Source of the DNA: UA16 sp042095135
GTDB lineage: Bacteria; Bacteroidota; Bacteroidia; Flavobacteriales_D; Sanyastnellaceae
Reading direction: 5' to 3'
DNA: 51,674 bases
NCBI GenBank assembly: GCA_042095135.1
Contig: JBELBV010000011.1
Coordinates: 1 to 51,674, forward strand
The notes under the pieces are model-generated. The model was given only the letters and a program-made list of their open reading frames with translations, had not been told where the DNA came from and searched no databases. The first letter of the stretch is position 1. Every line of letters starts with the position of its first letter. A program made the translations under genes and the position numbers. Shown in pieces: positions 1 to 8,402 of the stretch.

Positions 1-1087
1 AAGGCAAGGCGAAAAAGGTCCACGCATTGTACGGAATGACCCCAGCATCTTTCATTACAAAGACCACCACGGCCACGATGAAAATCGAAAAGGCCAGCAG
101 GAAGTATTTCGCTGGGCTGTACCCTTTGCGCATGGTGATGATGGCACCGGGAATGAAAAAGAAAATGGCAGCCGCACAGAAATTGATCACGTTGTACGCC
201 CAAACAAGCTGGCCGGATATGGCCAACACGAGCGCCGCGAGGTAAACGACAAAATATCCGTTCAGCAGCTTGTGCAGCCAAGGCACGTAGCGGCTCAGCC
301 GCAGGAAATTTTGGGCAAAGACAATGGTGGTCAACCCGCTGAACACGCCGAAAAAATGGGTGATACGCGTGTTGAACCAGGGCCACGCTTCCACGTTGAA
401 ATACGGCGCGTACCCGTTGAGTACGAACTGCGTACCGCCGATCATGAAAATGAACAGCGAGTACTCGAGGTAACTCCGGTCCCCCACACTGAAAAACAGG
501 AAGAGATTGTACAGTAGCATGACCAGAATTACCCCGAAATAAGCGGCGAACAGGATGTCCCGCATGTGGGCGTCGTTCAACACCTCACGCGGACCTGCGA
601 TGCGCATCGGCAACAGCAGCGGTTTGGAGGACTTCATGCGGAACACCGCATACAATTCCCCACACTCGACCAGTGGAATGGGAAAAGTAGGATACGTGCC
701 AAATGATCCGTCATTGGCTCCATCTTGCAACACACCGCGGTTGTAGGTGGCAATCACCTTGCCGTCGCAGACCATGTAGCCCGTCAACTCGTCGATGCCG
801 GCGTTTTGAATCTCGATGAGTTGGCCGTTCTCGCTGCGGCTGTCCAGCTTCAACCGGATCCAACTCACGTCATCGGATAAACCCATGCTCGGTACAGTCT
901 GGTTGGCCGGATCCCAAGCTTCATGCTCGACAACTTCGGCCAGTCCCATCAGGTCGGCTTGCAGAGAATCCTGCAGGACCTCCACCCGCTTTCCGATGAG
1001 CGATTGTGCTACACCGGCTGTAGCCACCGCCATGAACACCAATACGCACCACGCGCGCCACTGCCGTGTTCCTGTGGCAACGGCCAT
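1..1087 (-). CDS. 7TM-DISM signalling receptor (partial, C-terminus outside window)
   Basis: The start codon is ATG at 1087 and 362 residues are visible before the left edge. A signal peptide (about residues 1-27, ending near VAQS) precedes an extracellular domain of about 150 residues that resembles 7TMR-DISMED2. A series of hydrophobic helices follows from about residue 180; its first one carries the YNLFLFF and SYLEYSLF pattern typical of the 7TMR-DISM membrane domain. Members of this family sense extracellular ligands through the N-terminal jelly-roll domain and signal through a cytoplasmic kinase, cyclase or DNA-binding output, which lies outside the window here. The gene overlaps the stop codon of the upstream gene by one base (TGATG), implying translational coupling. 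The family call is good; ligand and output are unknown. Confidence 0.8.
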   Translation of the reverse strand, partial: MAVATGTRQWRAWCVLVFMAVATAGVAQSLIGKRVEVLQDSLQADLMGLAEVVEHEAWDPANQTVPSMGLSDDVSWIRLKLDSRSENGQLIEIQNAGIDELTGYMVCDGKVIATYNRGVLQDGANDGSFGTYPTFPIPLVECGELYAVFRMKSSKPLLLPMRIAGPREVLNDAHMRDILFAAYFGVILVMLLYNLFLFFSVGDRSYLEYSLFIFMIGGTQFVLNGYAPYFNVEAWPWFNTRITHFFGVFSGLTTIVFAQNFLRLSRYVPWLHKLLNGYFVVYLAALVLAISGQLVWAYNVINFCAAAIFFFIPGAIITMRKGYSPAKYFLLAFSIFIVAVVVFVMKDAGVIPYNAWTFFALP

Positions 1088-1848
1088 CACACTTCCAGTC
1101 TGAATTTGAGGTTCAGCTCCCCTTTGGGACCGTGCACTTGGTGCACCATGCCTTCGGGGTCTTGCCAAATGCCTTCGAGCAATGCCCGGACCTCCGGCTG
1201 GACCTCCGCGAGCTGTTCAGGGAAAGTGTAACGAGCGATGGTCGCTCGCAGCTTTGGCGTGGGGTACGTGAAGTATCCGCCATCTCCGATGCCCTCTTCT
1301 GTGAAAAAAGCGAGCGGCTTTTGCATGCGTCTGGTAACCGGTGATGTCAAGGCAAACAGATGCCTGCCTCCCACCATGGTCAACGTAGCCATGGCGGCCT
1401 GGATCATAAAGGTTGCTTCCACTCCCATCCCAGCCATTTCAATGCTGTTCCACATACCCCCCAATTCAAAAGCCCCTTCCTCCACGTACCGCTCCATGTA
1501 GCTGCCGAGTTGGGGGTCTTGACCCCCAATGGCCTTCATCAGCGGCAGTTGGTCAACGGTTGGAGCACCGTGCATACGGGCACCGCCAAGCACCCGTCTG
1601 CTTCGGCCATCCACTCCCGTTCCTTGCCCCACCGCCGCAATGACAATGACGTTGGAGTTGCCAATCCAATCGCGGTTGAAAGTGGTCAACTTCTTGATGC
1701 CGTATGCCTGAAGCACCGCCTGGTGGCCATCCACCAATTCGTGGCAGATGTCCGCATGCTGGTCGGCACGAAATACATGCACTTCAGCCTGGGCAATGCG
1801 TTCTGCTTGCCGGGCGCGATCAATTGACGGATTCAAGGAGCTGCTCAT
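1087..1848 (-). CDS. GNAT-fold-like putative acyltransferase
   Basis: A protein of 253 residues if the ATG at 1848 is used. That start overlaps the end of the ThiF-like gene by 29 bases; an earlier in-frame start at 1941 would overlap it much more. The central part (GRSRRVLGGARMHG, then a stretch with WNSIEMAGMGVEA, then a hydrophobic strand before TRRMQKPLAFF) is arranged like GNAT or N-acyl amino acid synthase proteins, with a beta-bulge-like segment and an acyl-CoA-site-like turn. No signal peptide or membrane helix is seen, so it is probably cytoplasmic. It lies between an E1-like gene and a 7TM-DISM receptor in one operon. The fold assignment is my inference from pattern only; the substrate is unknown. 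Confidence 0.5.
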   Translation of the reverse strand: MSSSLNPSIDRARQAERIAQAEVHVFRADQHADICHELVDGHQAVLQAYGIKKLTTFNRDWIGNSNVIVIAAVGQGTGVDGRSRRVLGGARMHGAPTVDQLPLMKAIGGQDPQLGSYMERYVEEGAFELGGMWNSIEMAGMGVEATFMIQAAMATLTMVGGRHLFALTSPVTRRMQKPLAFFTEEGIGDGGYFTYPTPKLRATIARYTFPEQLAEVQPEVRALLEGIWQDPEGMVHQVHGPKGELNLKFRLEV

Positions 1849-2893
1849 TCCATTCCAGGTAATGGCGAGCATCTGGAACGTGCTCACCGAGAAAAATGCT
1901 TCGGATGACTTGAGCCGCATGGGCTCCCCCTGCGGCAACATCGGTATACAATTGGGACCAGCCGACCAGCGTCGTTCCGACGGCTTGCAAACTCGCCACG
2001 CCGCGCTCCGATGCTTGGCTCACATCGATGAACGCGTCGAAAAACTCCGGCTGCCAGGCCGATGCATTGCGCATGGCTTCCAACATGGTGTTGGATATCC
2101 GGCCATGCAAGAACGGCGTGTCCACCTCATCGTAGCGTTCGATGTCAATCATGCCCCGATCGGAGGTTTCCATGATGAGGGGAATGCCATTGGCCTTGGC
2201 ATGCCAGCGCAGATTGGCTTTGGCGCGCACTTGGTCACAAGCATCGCAAACGAAATCCAACCCTTCCATGAATGCCTCGGCATTTTCTGCGGTGAATCCA
2301 TCCGGAAACAGCTCCACTTCGAAGTAGGGGTCAACTTCAGCAATGGCGCGTGCAATGGCCACCGCTTTCGGCACCCCCAAATGGTGCACACCGGTTTGAA
2401 TGCGATTCAGGTTGGACAACTCAAGCACATCAAAGTCCGCCAATTTCAACTTGCCACACGTGCGCTCCATGGCCAAGGTCATGGCCAGTGCACTGCCCAC
2501 CGAAAGCCCGGCAATGCCCACACATTTCGAAGCGAGCATGTCCTGCTCCTCGGAGGTGATTTTATTGCGGTTGCGGTTGGTACGTACAGCGATGAATGCC
2601 GCTTCGGGCAACAATCGCACCCACGTCTGGCGCCAAGGGAACCAGGCCCACGTGCCGAATACCTCCCAACCTGCTTCGCCAATTTGATCTCGAATGGCTT
2701 GAGCCAGCCCGTCCGGTTGCTGCCGCAAGGCGGGTGTTTTGGTCACCAACCATTCAACCAGCTGCTCTTCCAATGTGTCGACCACTTCGCCTTTGCGGTG
2801 CCGCATAGCCTCTTCACAGGCCGTTCGTTCTGCGCGGTTTTCCAGCCGGTAGAGTACGGGCTGTGTAGTGAATGAGGGGACGTCGGTGGTCAT
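1820..2893 (-). CDS. ThiF/E1-like adenylyltransferase, Rv1355c family
   Basis: A protein of 357 residues starting at ATG 2893. Residues 1-120 are an alpha-rich extension with the conserved-looking WAWFPWRQ and VRTNRNRNKIT blocks. The E1-like Rossmann domain follows: nucleotide-binding loop GLSVGS at 129-134, acidic loop and ADFDVLELSNLNR at 152-164, and a second acidic segment VCDACD at 215-220. This layout matches the N-terminal half of proteins annotated as the Rv1355c family, which normally carry an additional nitroreductase-like C-terminal half; here the protein stops after the E1-like part. The Cys-X2-Cys zinc pairs of MoeB/ThiF are not seen. E1-like proteins adenylate C-termini or other carboxylates, but the substrate here is not known. 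First gene of the operon with the GNAT-like and 7TM-DISM genes. Confidence 0.8.
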   Translation of the reverse strand: MTTDVPSFTTQPVLYRLENRAERTACEEAMRHRKGEVVDTLEEQLVEWLVTKTPALRQQPDGLAQAIRDQIGEAGWEVFGTWAWFPWRQTWVRLLPEAAFIAVRTNRNRNKITSEEQDMLASKCVGIAGLSVGSALAMTLAMERTCGKLKLADFDVLELSNLNRIQTGVHHLGVPKAVAIARAIAEVDPYFEVELFPDGFTAENAEAFMEGLDFVCDACDQVRAKANLRWHAKANGIPLIMETSDRGMIDIERYDEVDTPFLHGRISNTMLEAMRNASAWQPEFFDAFIDVSQASERGVASLQAVGTTLVGWSQLYTDVAAGGAHAAQVIRSIFLGEHVPDARHYLEWNEQLLESVN

Positions 2894-3032
2894 AGCGTTT
2901 GACCCGTGAAGTTCGAGGGTAAAGCACAGGATGGAGGGCGGTTCCTATTATGTTTTGAACACGGCCGCTGTGGGAATCTGCAACCTTTTCATGACCACAC
3001 TCGTAACCTCCGCCAAACGCGATTTACGCTGC

Positions 3033-3455
3033 ATGACACCCTATAATTCCACCCCACTCATTTGGGTCGCCTTCGGAACCAACGCCGAGAGCGAAAGCTT
3101 TGCGGAACGCATTCGGGATTTTTCCGAAGCCCATGCCCTCGCTGACGCCGATGTGTCGGATGCGGAATTTGTTCATGCCAACGCCAAGCACCAATCGGCC
3201 TGGCTCATTGTCGATCAAGAGATGCAGGGCGATTCCACCATCAAAGCATTGGCCAAGCTCGCTGCTGAAGCGCATGAGTATTTCCGGTGCATGATCATAG
3301 GCGAGGCCGACTCGAAAGCGTGGCCTACCAACACCATCACGTTGTCATCAGAGGCCCTCTCCACAGCTGTCATCGATCGGCTGCGAAACGAATCGCATGT
3401 GTTGCGCATCGCCATCAGTCGAAACCGCCACATGCGACGACTCCAGCGCCGTTGA
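3033..3455 (+). CDS. Small receiver-like (pseudo-response-regulator) protein
   Basis: A 140-residue protein when started at ATG 3033, just before the first predicted strand (LIWVAFG). Earlier in-frame ATGs at 2991 and 2931 are possible. The alternating strand/helix pattern matches a receiver domain: strand 1 at 9-15, a strand LIVD ending in Asp61 at the phospho-acceptor position, a strand CMIIG at 86-90 and a last strand TITL at 101-104. The acidic pair that should follow strand 1 is replaced by GTNAE, and the conserved Lys of strand 5 is missing. The C-terminus is a basic helix (RNRHMRRLQRR). It is divergent from the ThiF-like gene and converges with the DUF4924 gene with only 3 bases between. 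I do not recognise the gene by name. Confidence 0.55.
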   Translation: MTPYNSTPLIWVAFGTNAESESFAERIRDFSEAHALADADVSDAEFVHANAKHQSAWLIVDQEMQGDSTIKALAKLAAEAHEYFRCMIIGEADSKAWPTNTITLSSEALSTAVIDRLRNESHVLRIAISRNRHMRRLQRR

Positions 3456-3458
3456 GGC

Positions 3459-3974
3459 CTATTTCCCCTGGTAAATTTTGACGTGACCGCGTGCCAACGC
3501 ATTGGCCATCTCACGGATGGGCTGCAAAGCCGATTGGGTTTCCAGTGTCACATCCTCTTTTCTCATTTTGAGCACTAGCCAACCGTACAACGCGGTGAGC
3601 ATGGTTTCCGTCGGATGGCGCATGCCCTCCCCCATTTTGTTTTGCTCCAATTCCTGCAAAATCGGCTCAGCAGTCTGGAAGGCGCTGACGTAAATCTCAT
3701 CCTCCATGGGACCGGTGAGCAGATCGTGCAGCAAGGCAAGTTCAGTCTGCACCTCGAGCACATCGGAAATGTGGCCTTTTTCCTCGAGTTTTTCGCGCTG
3801 CATCTGCGTATTGAGCTTCAGCAGCCAATCGCAATCAACCCCGCCCTCTTCGTTGAACAAGCCTTCAATGGCTGTCTCCGAAAACTGGGCAGCGCGCACC
3901 AAATCCTCCATCTGCCAGACGTACAAAACGTACTCGACAATGTGGGCGTTCTTCTTGGCTGCGGCGGTGCTCAT
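3459..3974 (-). CDS. DUF4924 family protein
   Basis: A 171-residue cytoplasmic, mainly helical protein. The N-terminal block, with IVEYVLYVWQMEDLVRA, is characteristic of the Bacteroidota-specific DUF4924 family, and the length fits the family. The function is unknown. The start ATG at 3974 overlaps the stop of the OmpH-like gene (ATGA, 3971-3974), so the two are co-translated. The 3-base gap to the convergent receiver-like gene leaves no room for a separate terminator. Confidence 0.85.
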   Translation of the reverse strand: MSTAAAKKNAHIVEYVLYVWQMEDLVRAAQFSETAIEGLFNEEGGVDCDWLLKLNTQMQREKLEEKGHISDVLEVQTELALLHDLLTGPMEDEIYVSAFQTAEPILQELEQNKMGEGMRHPTETMLTALYGWLVLKMRKEDVTLETQSALQPIREMANALARGHVKIYQGK

Positions 3975-4591
3975 TCTTCGGTCTCCTCGGTATTCGCTTC
4001 CGCGGCCGGTGGCTGGTACCGGTCATTCATGAATTCCAGCAAGGCATTGGTGACGTCGTAATCAGGTGCTCCGTACAGGACGCCTTCGCCGGACAAACCC
4101 CAGTTCAACACCACTTCCAATCCATTTTCTTCCGCAAACACGGCAACCTCTTCGCTCAACCGCGCCGCCACTTCCGCTTGGAGTTGATTCTCCAACTGCA
4201 CCAAGCGCGTTTGCGATTCGTTCTGGATCTGAGCGAGCTGCGCTTCGATCTCGTACAACCGCGACTGGGCGATTTGCACCTCATCCTCAGCTACATTGGG
4301 TCCACTTGCGTAAGCAATCAATTCTTGGGCCTCCTCCTGCAGGGGTGTAGCCATGCGTTCAACGGCCATTTGGGCTTGTTGAACCGCGACAAACAACACC
4401 CGTTCACGTTCGGCGATGAATTCGTAATTGGCCTGGATGGAGTCTCCATGAACATACGCCACGGTTGCCGCTTGCCCTTCTTTCAGGGATCCGGAGAGTT
4501 CAGGGGCCGTGTTACCAACTTGGATGTAGGTCAAGATGGCGAGCCAAATGCCCAAGCAGGCGATCAGAATGGAAACAAGCTGGTTGTTCAT
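3971..4591 (-). CDS. OmpH/Skp-family periplasmic chaperone-like protein
   Basis: A 206-residue protein with an N-terminal hydrophobic segment (about residues 5-25, LVSILIACLGIWLAILTYI) acting as signal or anchor. A long region predicted to be coiled coil (about 55-150, rich in Glu, Gln and Ala) follows, then the OmpH-type end with VVLNWGLSGEGVLYG and YDVTNALLEFMN. Skp/OmpH proteins hold unfolded outer membrane proteins in the periplasm. The acidic tail PPAAEANTEETEE is an extra. The gene lies 9 bases after the small upstream gene and overlaps DUF4924 downstream, so the three form one operon. Confidence 0.8.
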   Translation of the reverse strand: MNNQLVSILIACLGIWLAILTYIQVGNTAPELSGSLKEGQAATVAYVHGDSIQANYEFIAERERVLFVAVQQAQMAVERMATPLQEEAQELIAYASGPNVAEDEVQIAQSRLYEIEAQLAQIQNESQTRLVQLENQLQAEVAARLSEEVAVFAEENGLEVVLNWGLSGEGVLYGAPDYDVTNALLEFMNDRYQPPAAEANTEETEE

Positions 4592-4600
4592 GGAATGAGG

Positions 4601-4795
4601 TTATGGGGTGTCTTGAAGCAACAGCGCCCGCATGGAGATAAAGCATTTGAGCACGTCCTCGGCCATGCGTTCGGCACTTGACTTAACGTCCTCGAGGGAA
4701 ACCGTTTCCGCATCGAATTTGTACGTCTGTTCGAACCGGTCCAACTCGTAACGCAACTGGTACTTGTCGTTCCAATGGTTGATAGTGATACGCAT
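4601..4795 (-). CDS. Small conserved-looking hypothetical protein
   Basis: I chose the ATG at 4795, giving 64 residues that begin MRITINHWNDKYQLRYE. In-frame ATGs at 4828 and 4870 would lengthen it, but they would crowd the shared upstream region with the divergent gene at 4869. The protein alternates polar and aromatic residues in its first half and ends in a helix (VKSSAERMAEDVLKCFISM). It has no signal peptide or membrane segment. I do not recognise the family. It is the first gene of the small operon with the OmpH-like and DUF4924 genes. Confidence 0.6.
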   Translation of the reverse strand: MRITINHWNDKYQLRYELDRFEQTYKFDAETVSLEDVKSSAERMAEDVLKCFISMRALLLQDTP

Positions 4796-4868
4796 CAGCG
4801 GGTGCGGTACGTGGGCGACGGTTCGCATGGATATCGAGTAACTTGAGCGCGAAGATAGGTCTTCAACC

Positions 4869-5795
4869 ATGGGAATTCAGCGCAATTGGCCCCCACCACT
4901 CGACGACGTGCTCAACGCCTGTCCAACGCGTGGGCTACAAGAAATCGCGTGGTGCGTTGGAAGCCCTCCTTTGATGGAGTCGAGTCCCGGGGTGCACCAC
5001 AGCGGACAGGCCGCCGCAGAAGCAGCTCGACTGGGCTTTGAGGCATGGATCCGACGTGCGATTTCAGCGGAGTTTGAAGGCGAACCGCTCGAACAAGGGC
5101 CGAGCAACCGGCGCCTAGGCCACCGATTCGAAACATGCGTTTCTGTGTGGTTCCGCCACCACCCAGAATGGACCATAGAAGCCGCTAACCACGTGGTGCA
5201 ACTGGGCAAACGAACGGCAGGTGAAATCGACTTGCTGGTGAAACGGGCAGGCGAAGTCCTGCACCTCGAGTTGGCGGTTAAATTTTATTTGAGCACTTCC
5301 GGTTCTGCGCGATGGGAGACGTGGGTAGGGGTAGATCCCGTGGACCGTCTCGACATCAAACTGGATAAATTCAAAACACAGGTCGCCCTCAGTGCGCAGC
5401 CAGAAGTCGCCCTGCACCTCAAACAGTTCGGTTGGGAGGTGGACGAACGGAGCGTATGGATGAAAGGGTGGTTCTTCGAACATTTCACGCGCATGGCTGC
5501 ACCCGTCCTACCAACAAATGCCGCGCTTAACTGCAACGTTGGGTGGTGGTGCCATGCCAAGGACTGGCTCGAAATCTGGTCAGCGGCTGGGGATTGGGTG
5601 GCCATCGCTCCGCAGCATTGGCTACGCGTCAGGCACAACGCGGCGGACGTTGTGGAATTGAAAAGCTCGGATACGCTACCCGCAGATCTTCTCAAAAACC
5701 GAGCCTGCATGGTGGCCATGGTCGAGCGTGAAGGCGATGTATGCAGGGAAACGGTGCGTGGAATTGTAGTGCACGACCGTTGGCCGCTGCCGTGA
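4869..5795 (+). CDS. DUF1853 family protein (nuclease-like motif)
   Basis: A 308-residue soluble protein. The block at 84-140 is diagnostic for DUF1853: LGHRFE at 83-88, then GEIDLLV at 118-124 and LELAVKFYL at 133-141. The residues Glu88, Asp121, Glu134 and Lys138 resemble the active site of PD-(D/E)XK-type nucleases, so a nucleic acid processing role is possible; this is inferred from the motif only. The region after residue 200 is less conserved. The start ATG lies in a CCATGG palindrome at 4867-4872, which also contains the most upstream possible start of the divergent gene. Confidence 0.8.
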   Translation: MGIQRNWPPPLDDVLNACPTRGLQEIAWCVGSPPLMESSPGVHHSGQAAAEAARLGFEAWIRRAISAEFEGEPLEQGPSNRRLGHRFETCVSVWFRHHPEWTIEAANHVVQLGKRTAGEIDLLVKRAGEVLHLELAVKFYLSTSGSARWETWVGVDPVDRLDIKLDKFKTQVALSAQPEVALHLKQFGWEVDERSVWMKGWFFEHFTRMAAPVLPTNAALNCNVGWWCHAKDWLEIWSAAGDWVAIAPQHWLRVRHNAADVVELKSSDTLPADLLKNRACMVAMVEREGDVCRETVRGIVVHDRWPLP

Positions 5796-5867
5796 ATTCT
5801 CCCATCTTTGCGGGCGTTTTTGTTCGGATTAAACAATTTGGACATTCAAACGTCTTATACAGAGGAC

Positions 5868-8402
5868 ATGCAAGAAACTCATCAATCACCTGCTGCACTG
5901 TGGAGCCTTTGTGCAGGCTGGCTCATCCTCTGTTCCCTCCTGTTCACGTCGCCCGCTTGGAGCCAACGACCAGGTGGCGCTCCGGGTCGTTCTGGAGGCG
6001 ACAGACCCTCCATTTGCACGGTGGTTGGAACGGTGACTGAAACAGAGAACGGCACCGCCATCCCCTTCGCATCGATCGCCCTTATGAGCCTGAGGGACAG
6101 CAGCATTGTCAATGGCCAACTGACAGGCGAGGACGGTGCTTTCAGCCTGACGGAATTGCCTTTTGGTCGGTACCAACTCCAGGTGAGTTTTATGGGTTAT
6201 GCCCCGTACAGTTCGGAACCCATCATGCTGTCCCCACGGACGACGACGTCCTTCGATGCCGGTACCATCGCCCTCAGTCCACGCATTAACGCCTTGGAAG
6301 AAGCAGTGGTTGTAGAAGAAGCAAGCTCCCTAGAAATGCTCATCGACCGCCGGATATTCAAGGTCGGAAATGACCTCTCCGCCGCCGGAGGCACGGCCAG
6401 CGAACTGCTGGTCAACGTTCCTTCTGTGGCCGTGGACATCGATGGCAACGTATCACTTCGGGGCTCTTCGCAAGTGCAAATCCTCATCGACGGCAGGCCG
6501 TCCGGGCTGACCGGTGCCGCTCAAAACGCGTTCCTCGAACAAATCCCTGCGAGCTCCATTGACCGGGTGGAGGTTATTACCAATCCATCTGCGAAATACG
6601 ATCCAGATGGCATGGCGGGCATCCTCAACATCATCCTCAAGAAAAACAAGCTGCAAGGCTTCCACGGGCAGGCCCAAGCCACACCCGGAACAGGTGGCAA
6701 CCACAACGCCTCCCTTTCCCTCAATTATAAAAATGAGAAGTTTTCGGTGTTCAGCAGCGCGAGCTGGAACCACCGGGACATGTTCCGTGCCGGAGAAACC
6801 TACCGAGAGCTGACGGGTCAAGACAGTTCATCCTTAACCGACCAAGTGCGCGACGGAAATCAACTCCGAACAAGCCTCAATGGGCGCCTCGGAATGGAGT
6901 GGTACCCGTCTGCATCGGAAGTCATTGGGTGGAACGTCAACGTCAACCAAAACGACCGGTCCTACCACAACCTGTTGGAGAACAGCGAGGAATGGGACAC
7001 CGGTACCGCCTTTGCCACCGACCGCCGCTCCACTGAAGGATCGAATGGACAAGGATGGGACGTGGATGGCAACTACCGAAAGGAGTTCAACAACAACCCC
7101 AAGCACGTTTTGTCAGCTCAAATCAGGCACTCGCGCTCCGAATCGCGTTCCGATGAATTCATTGAGGAATGGGTCCGGGGAAGCGATGGCGGGCCAATGG
7201 CCTTGGATACGAACATCCAATTGAATTCGTCCATCCGCACCGTCGCTCAACTCGACTTTGAAAAACCCTTGGCCAACGAAGGCAAGTGGGAATGGGGATG
7301 GAAATCGAACCTCTCCATCAAGGATGATCACTTCGAATATTTGGCTTCAGATACAGCCATCTGGCAGGAAGGCATTCTGGTCCCGGTTGAGCCGGTCGCT
7401 GCGGCGTTTGATTTTACCTACCGGGAAGACGTCCACGCCGTCTACTCCACGTTGGGCCGGAAATACGGCGTCTACGGCGTGCAAGGCGGGCTGCGACTGG
7501 AGCAGGTGTTTACCGAGGCGCTATGGGAAGGCGACCAGTCGTTTTCCAACGACTACTTCTCGGCCTACCCGTCATTCAACTTTTCCAAGCAACGCAACGA
7601 CGAAGTGAGTTGGATTGCGAGCTACAGCCGTCGCGTCAACCGACCACGCGGCCGTTCCGTCACGCCGTTCATCGATGACAGCGACAGCCGCAACATCCGC
7701 ACGGGCAATCCCGAGTTGCGCCCTGAATACACCAACAGCATGGAGATCGGACACCAATGGACGCGGAACCGGCTGTCCATTACGACATCTTTGTTTTGGA
7801 AGATCACCAACGATATCATCCAGCGGTATTCCAGCATTGACGCACAGGGCGTGCGAACCTCCAGCTGGATCAACCAGGGGCAACGCCAAAACGAAGGGCT
7901 GGAAATCATCGCAATGGCACCCTTACCCGGACGCGGCCAAGCCCGGCTGACCGCATCGGTGTATCACTTACAAAACAGCGTCGGCGACGTCGAATTTGCC
8001 AACGACGCCACCGGATGGTCATACGACTTCAACTTCTTTGCCAACCAATCCTTGGGAGGCAATGGGCAGTGGAAATGGCAGATCAACGGCATGTACCGCG
8101 GGCCTTCAATCACGCCGCAAGGTCAGTTCAATGGATACGCATTCATGGACGCCAACATCCAGCGGATCCTCCTAGATGGGGACCTGACGCTAGCGCTCAA
8201 GTTGAGCGATGTGTTCGACACGCGGGAGTGGTCCTACCTCTCTGATTTCGCCAACCTCTACCAAGAAAACCGCTTCAAACGCGAATCCCGTAACCTCTTC
8301 TTGACGGCGACCTGGAAAATAGGAAAGTTGGAAGAGCGGCGCCGCCCGAGCGGCAGCCGAGGTGGCTATGGCGGAGGAGGCTCAGAGGGTATGGAGTTCT
8401 GA
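5868..8402 (+). CDS. TonB-dependent receptor, outer membrane beta-barrel family (OMP_b-brl_3 type)
   Basis: I chose the ATG at 5868 (MQETHQS), 60 bases inside the longest reading frame, because it places a normal signal peptide (hydrophobic core LCAGWLILCSLLF, cleavage near AWSQ) at the N-terminus. This gives 844 residues. After the signal comes a carboxypeptidase-regulatory-like domain (about 48-125, with VVGTVTETENGTAIPFAS), then a plug with VSLRGSSQVQILIDG and IDRVEVITNPSAKYDPDG. The rest is a large C-terminal barrel. The barrel type is that of Bacteroidota peptidase-associated or TonB-linked OMPs; the ligand is unknown. The end is unusual: a Gly/Arg-rich tail (about the last 25 residues) that still finishes with Phe. 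It converges with the next gene with 21 bases of overlap. Confidence 0.85.
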   Translation: MQETHQSPAALWSLCAGWLILCSLLFTSPAWSQRPGGAPGRSGGDRPSICTVVGTVTETENGTAIPFASIALMSLRDSSIVNGQLTGEDGAFSLTELPFGRYQLQVSFMGYAPYSSEPIMLSPRTTTSFDAGTIALSPRINALEEAVVVEEASSLEMLIDRRIFKVGNDLSAAGGTASELLVNVPSVAVDIDGNVSLRGSSQVQILIDGRPSGLTGAAQNAFLEQIPASSIDRVEVITNPSAKYDPDGMAGILNIILKKNKLQGFHGQAQATPGTGGNHNASLSLNYKNEKFSVFSSASWNHRDMFRAGETYRELTGQDSSSLTDQVRDGNQLRTSLNGRLGMEWYPSASEVIGWNVNVNQNDRSYHNLLENSEEWDTGTAFATDRRSTEGSNGQGWDVDGNYRKEFNNNPKHVLSAQIRHSRSESRSDEFIEEWVRGSDGGPMALDTNIQLNSSIRTVAQLDFEKPLANEGKWEWGWKSNLSIKDDHFEYLASDTAIWQEGILVPVEPVAAAFDFTYREDVHAVYSTLGRKYGVYGVQGGLRLEQVFTEALWEGDQSFSNDYFSAYPSFNFSKQRNDEVSWIASYSRRVNRPRGRSVTPFIDDSDSRNIRTGNPELRPEYTNSMEIGHQWTRNRLSITTSLFWKITNDIIQRYSSIDAQGVRTSSWINQGQRQNEGLEIIAMAPLPGRGQARLTASVYHLQNSVGDVEFANDATGWSYDFNFFANQSLGGNGQWKWQINGMYRGPSITPQGQFNGYAFMDANIQRILLDGDLTLALKLSDVFDTREWSYLSDFANLYQENRFKRESRNLFLTATWKIGKLEERRRPSGSRGGYGGGGSEGMEF

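Noticed and set aside
1748..2875. Open frame of 375 codons on the plus strand opposite the E1-like gene
   Set aside because: Antisense shadow of the ThiF-like gene, with no start context or family resemblance.
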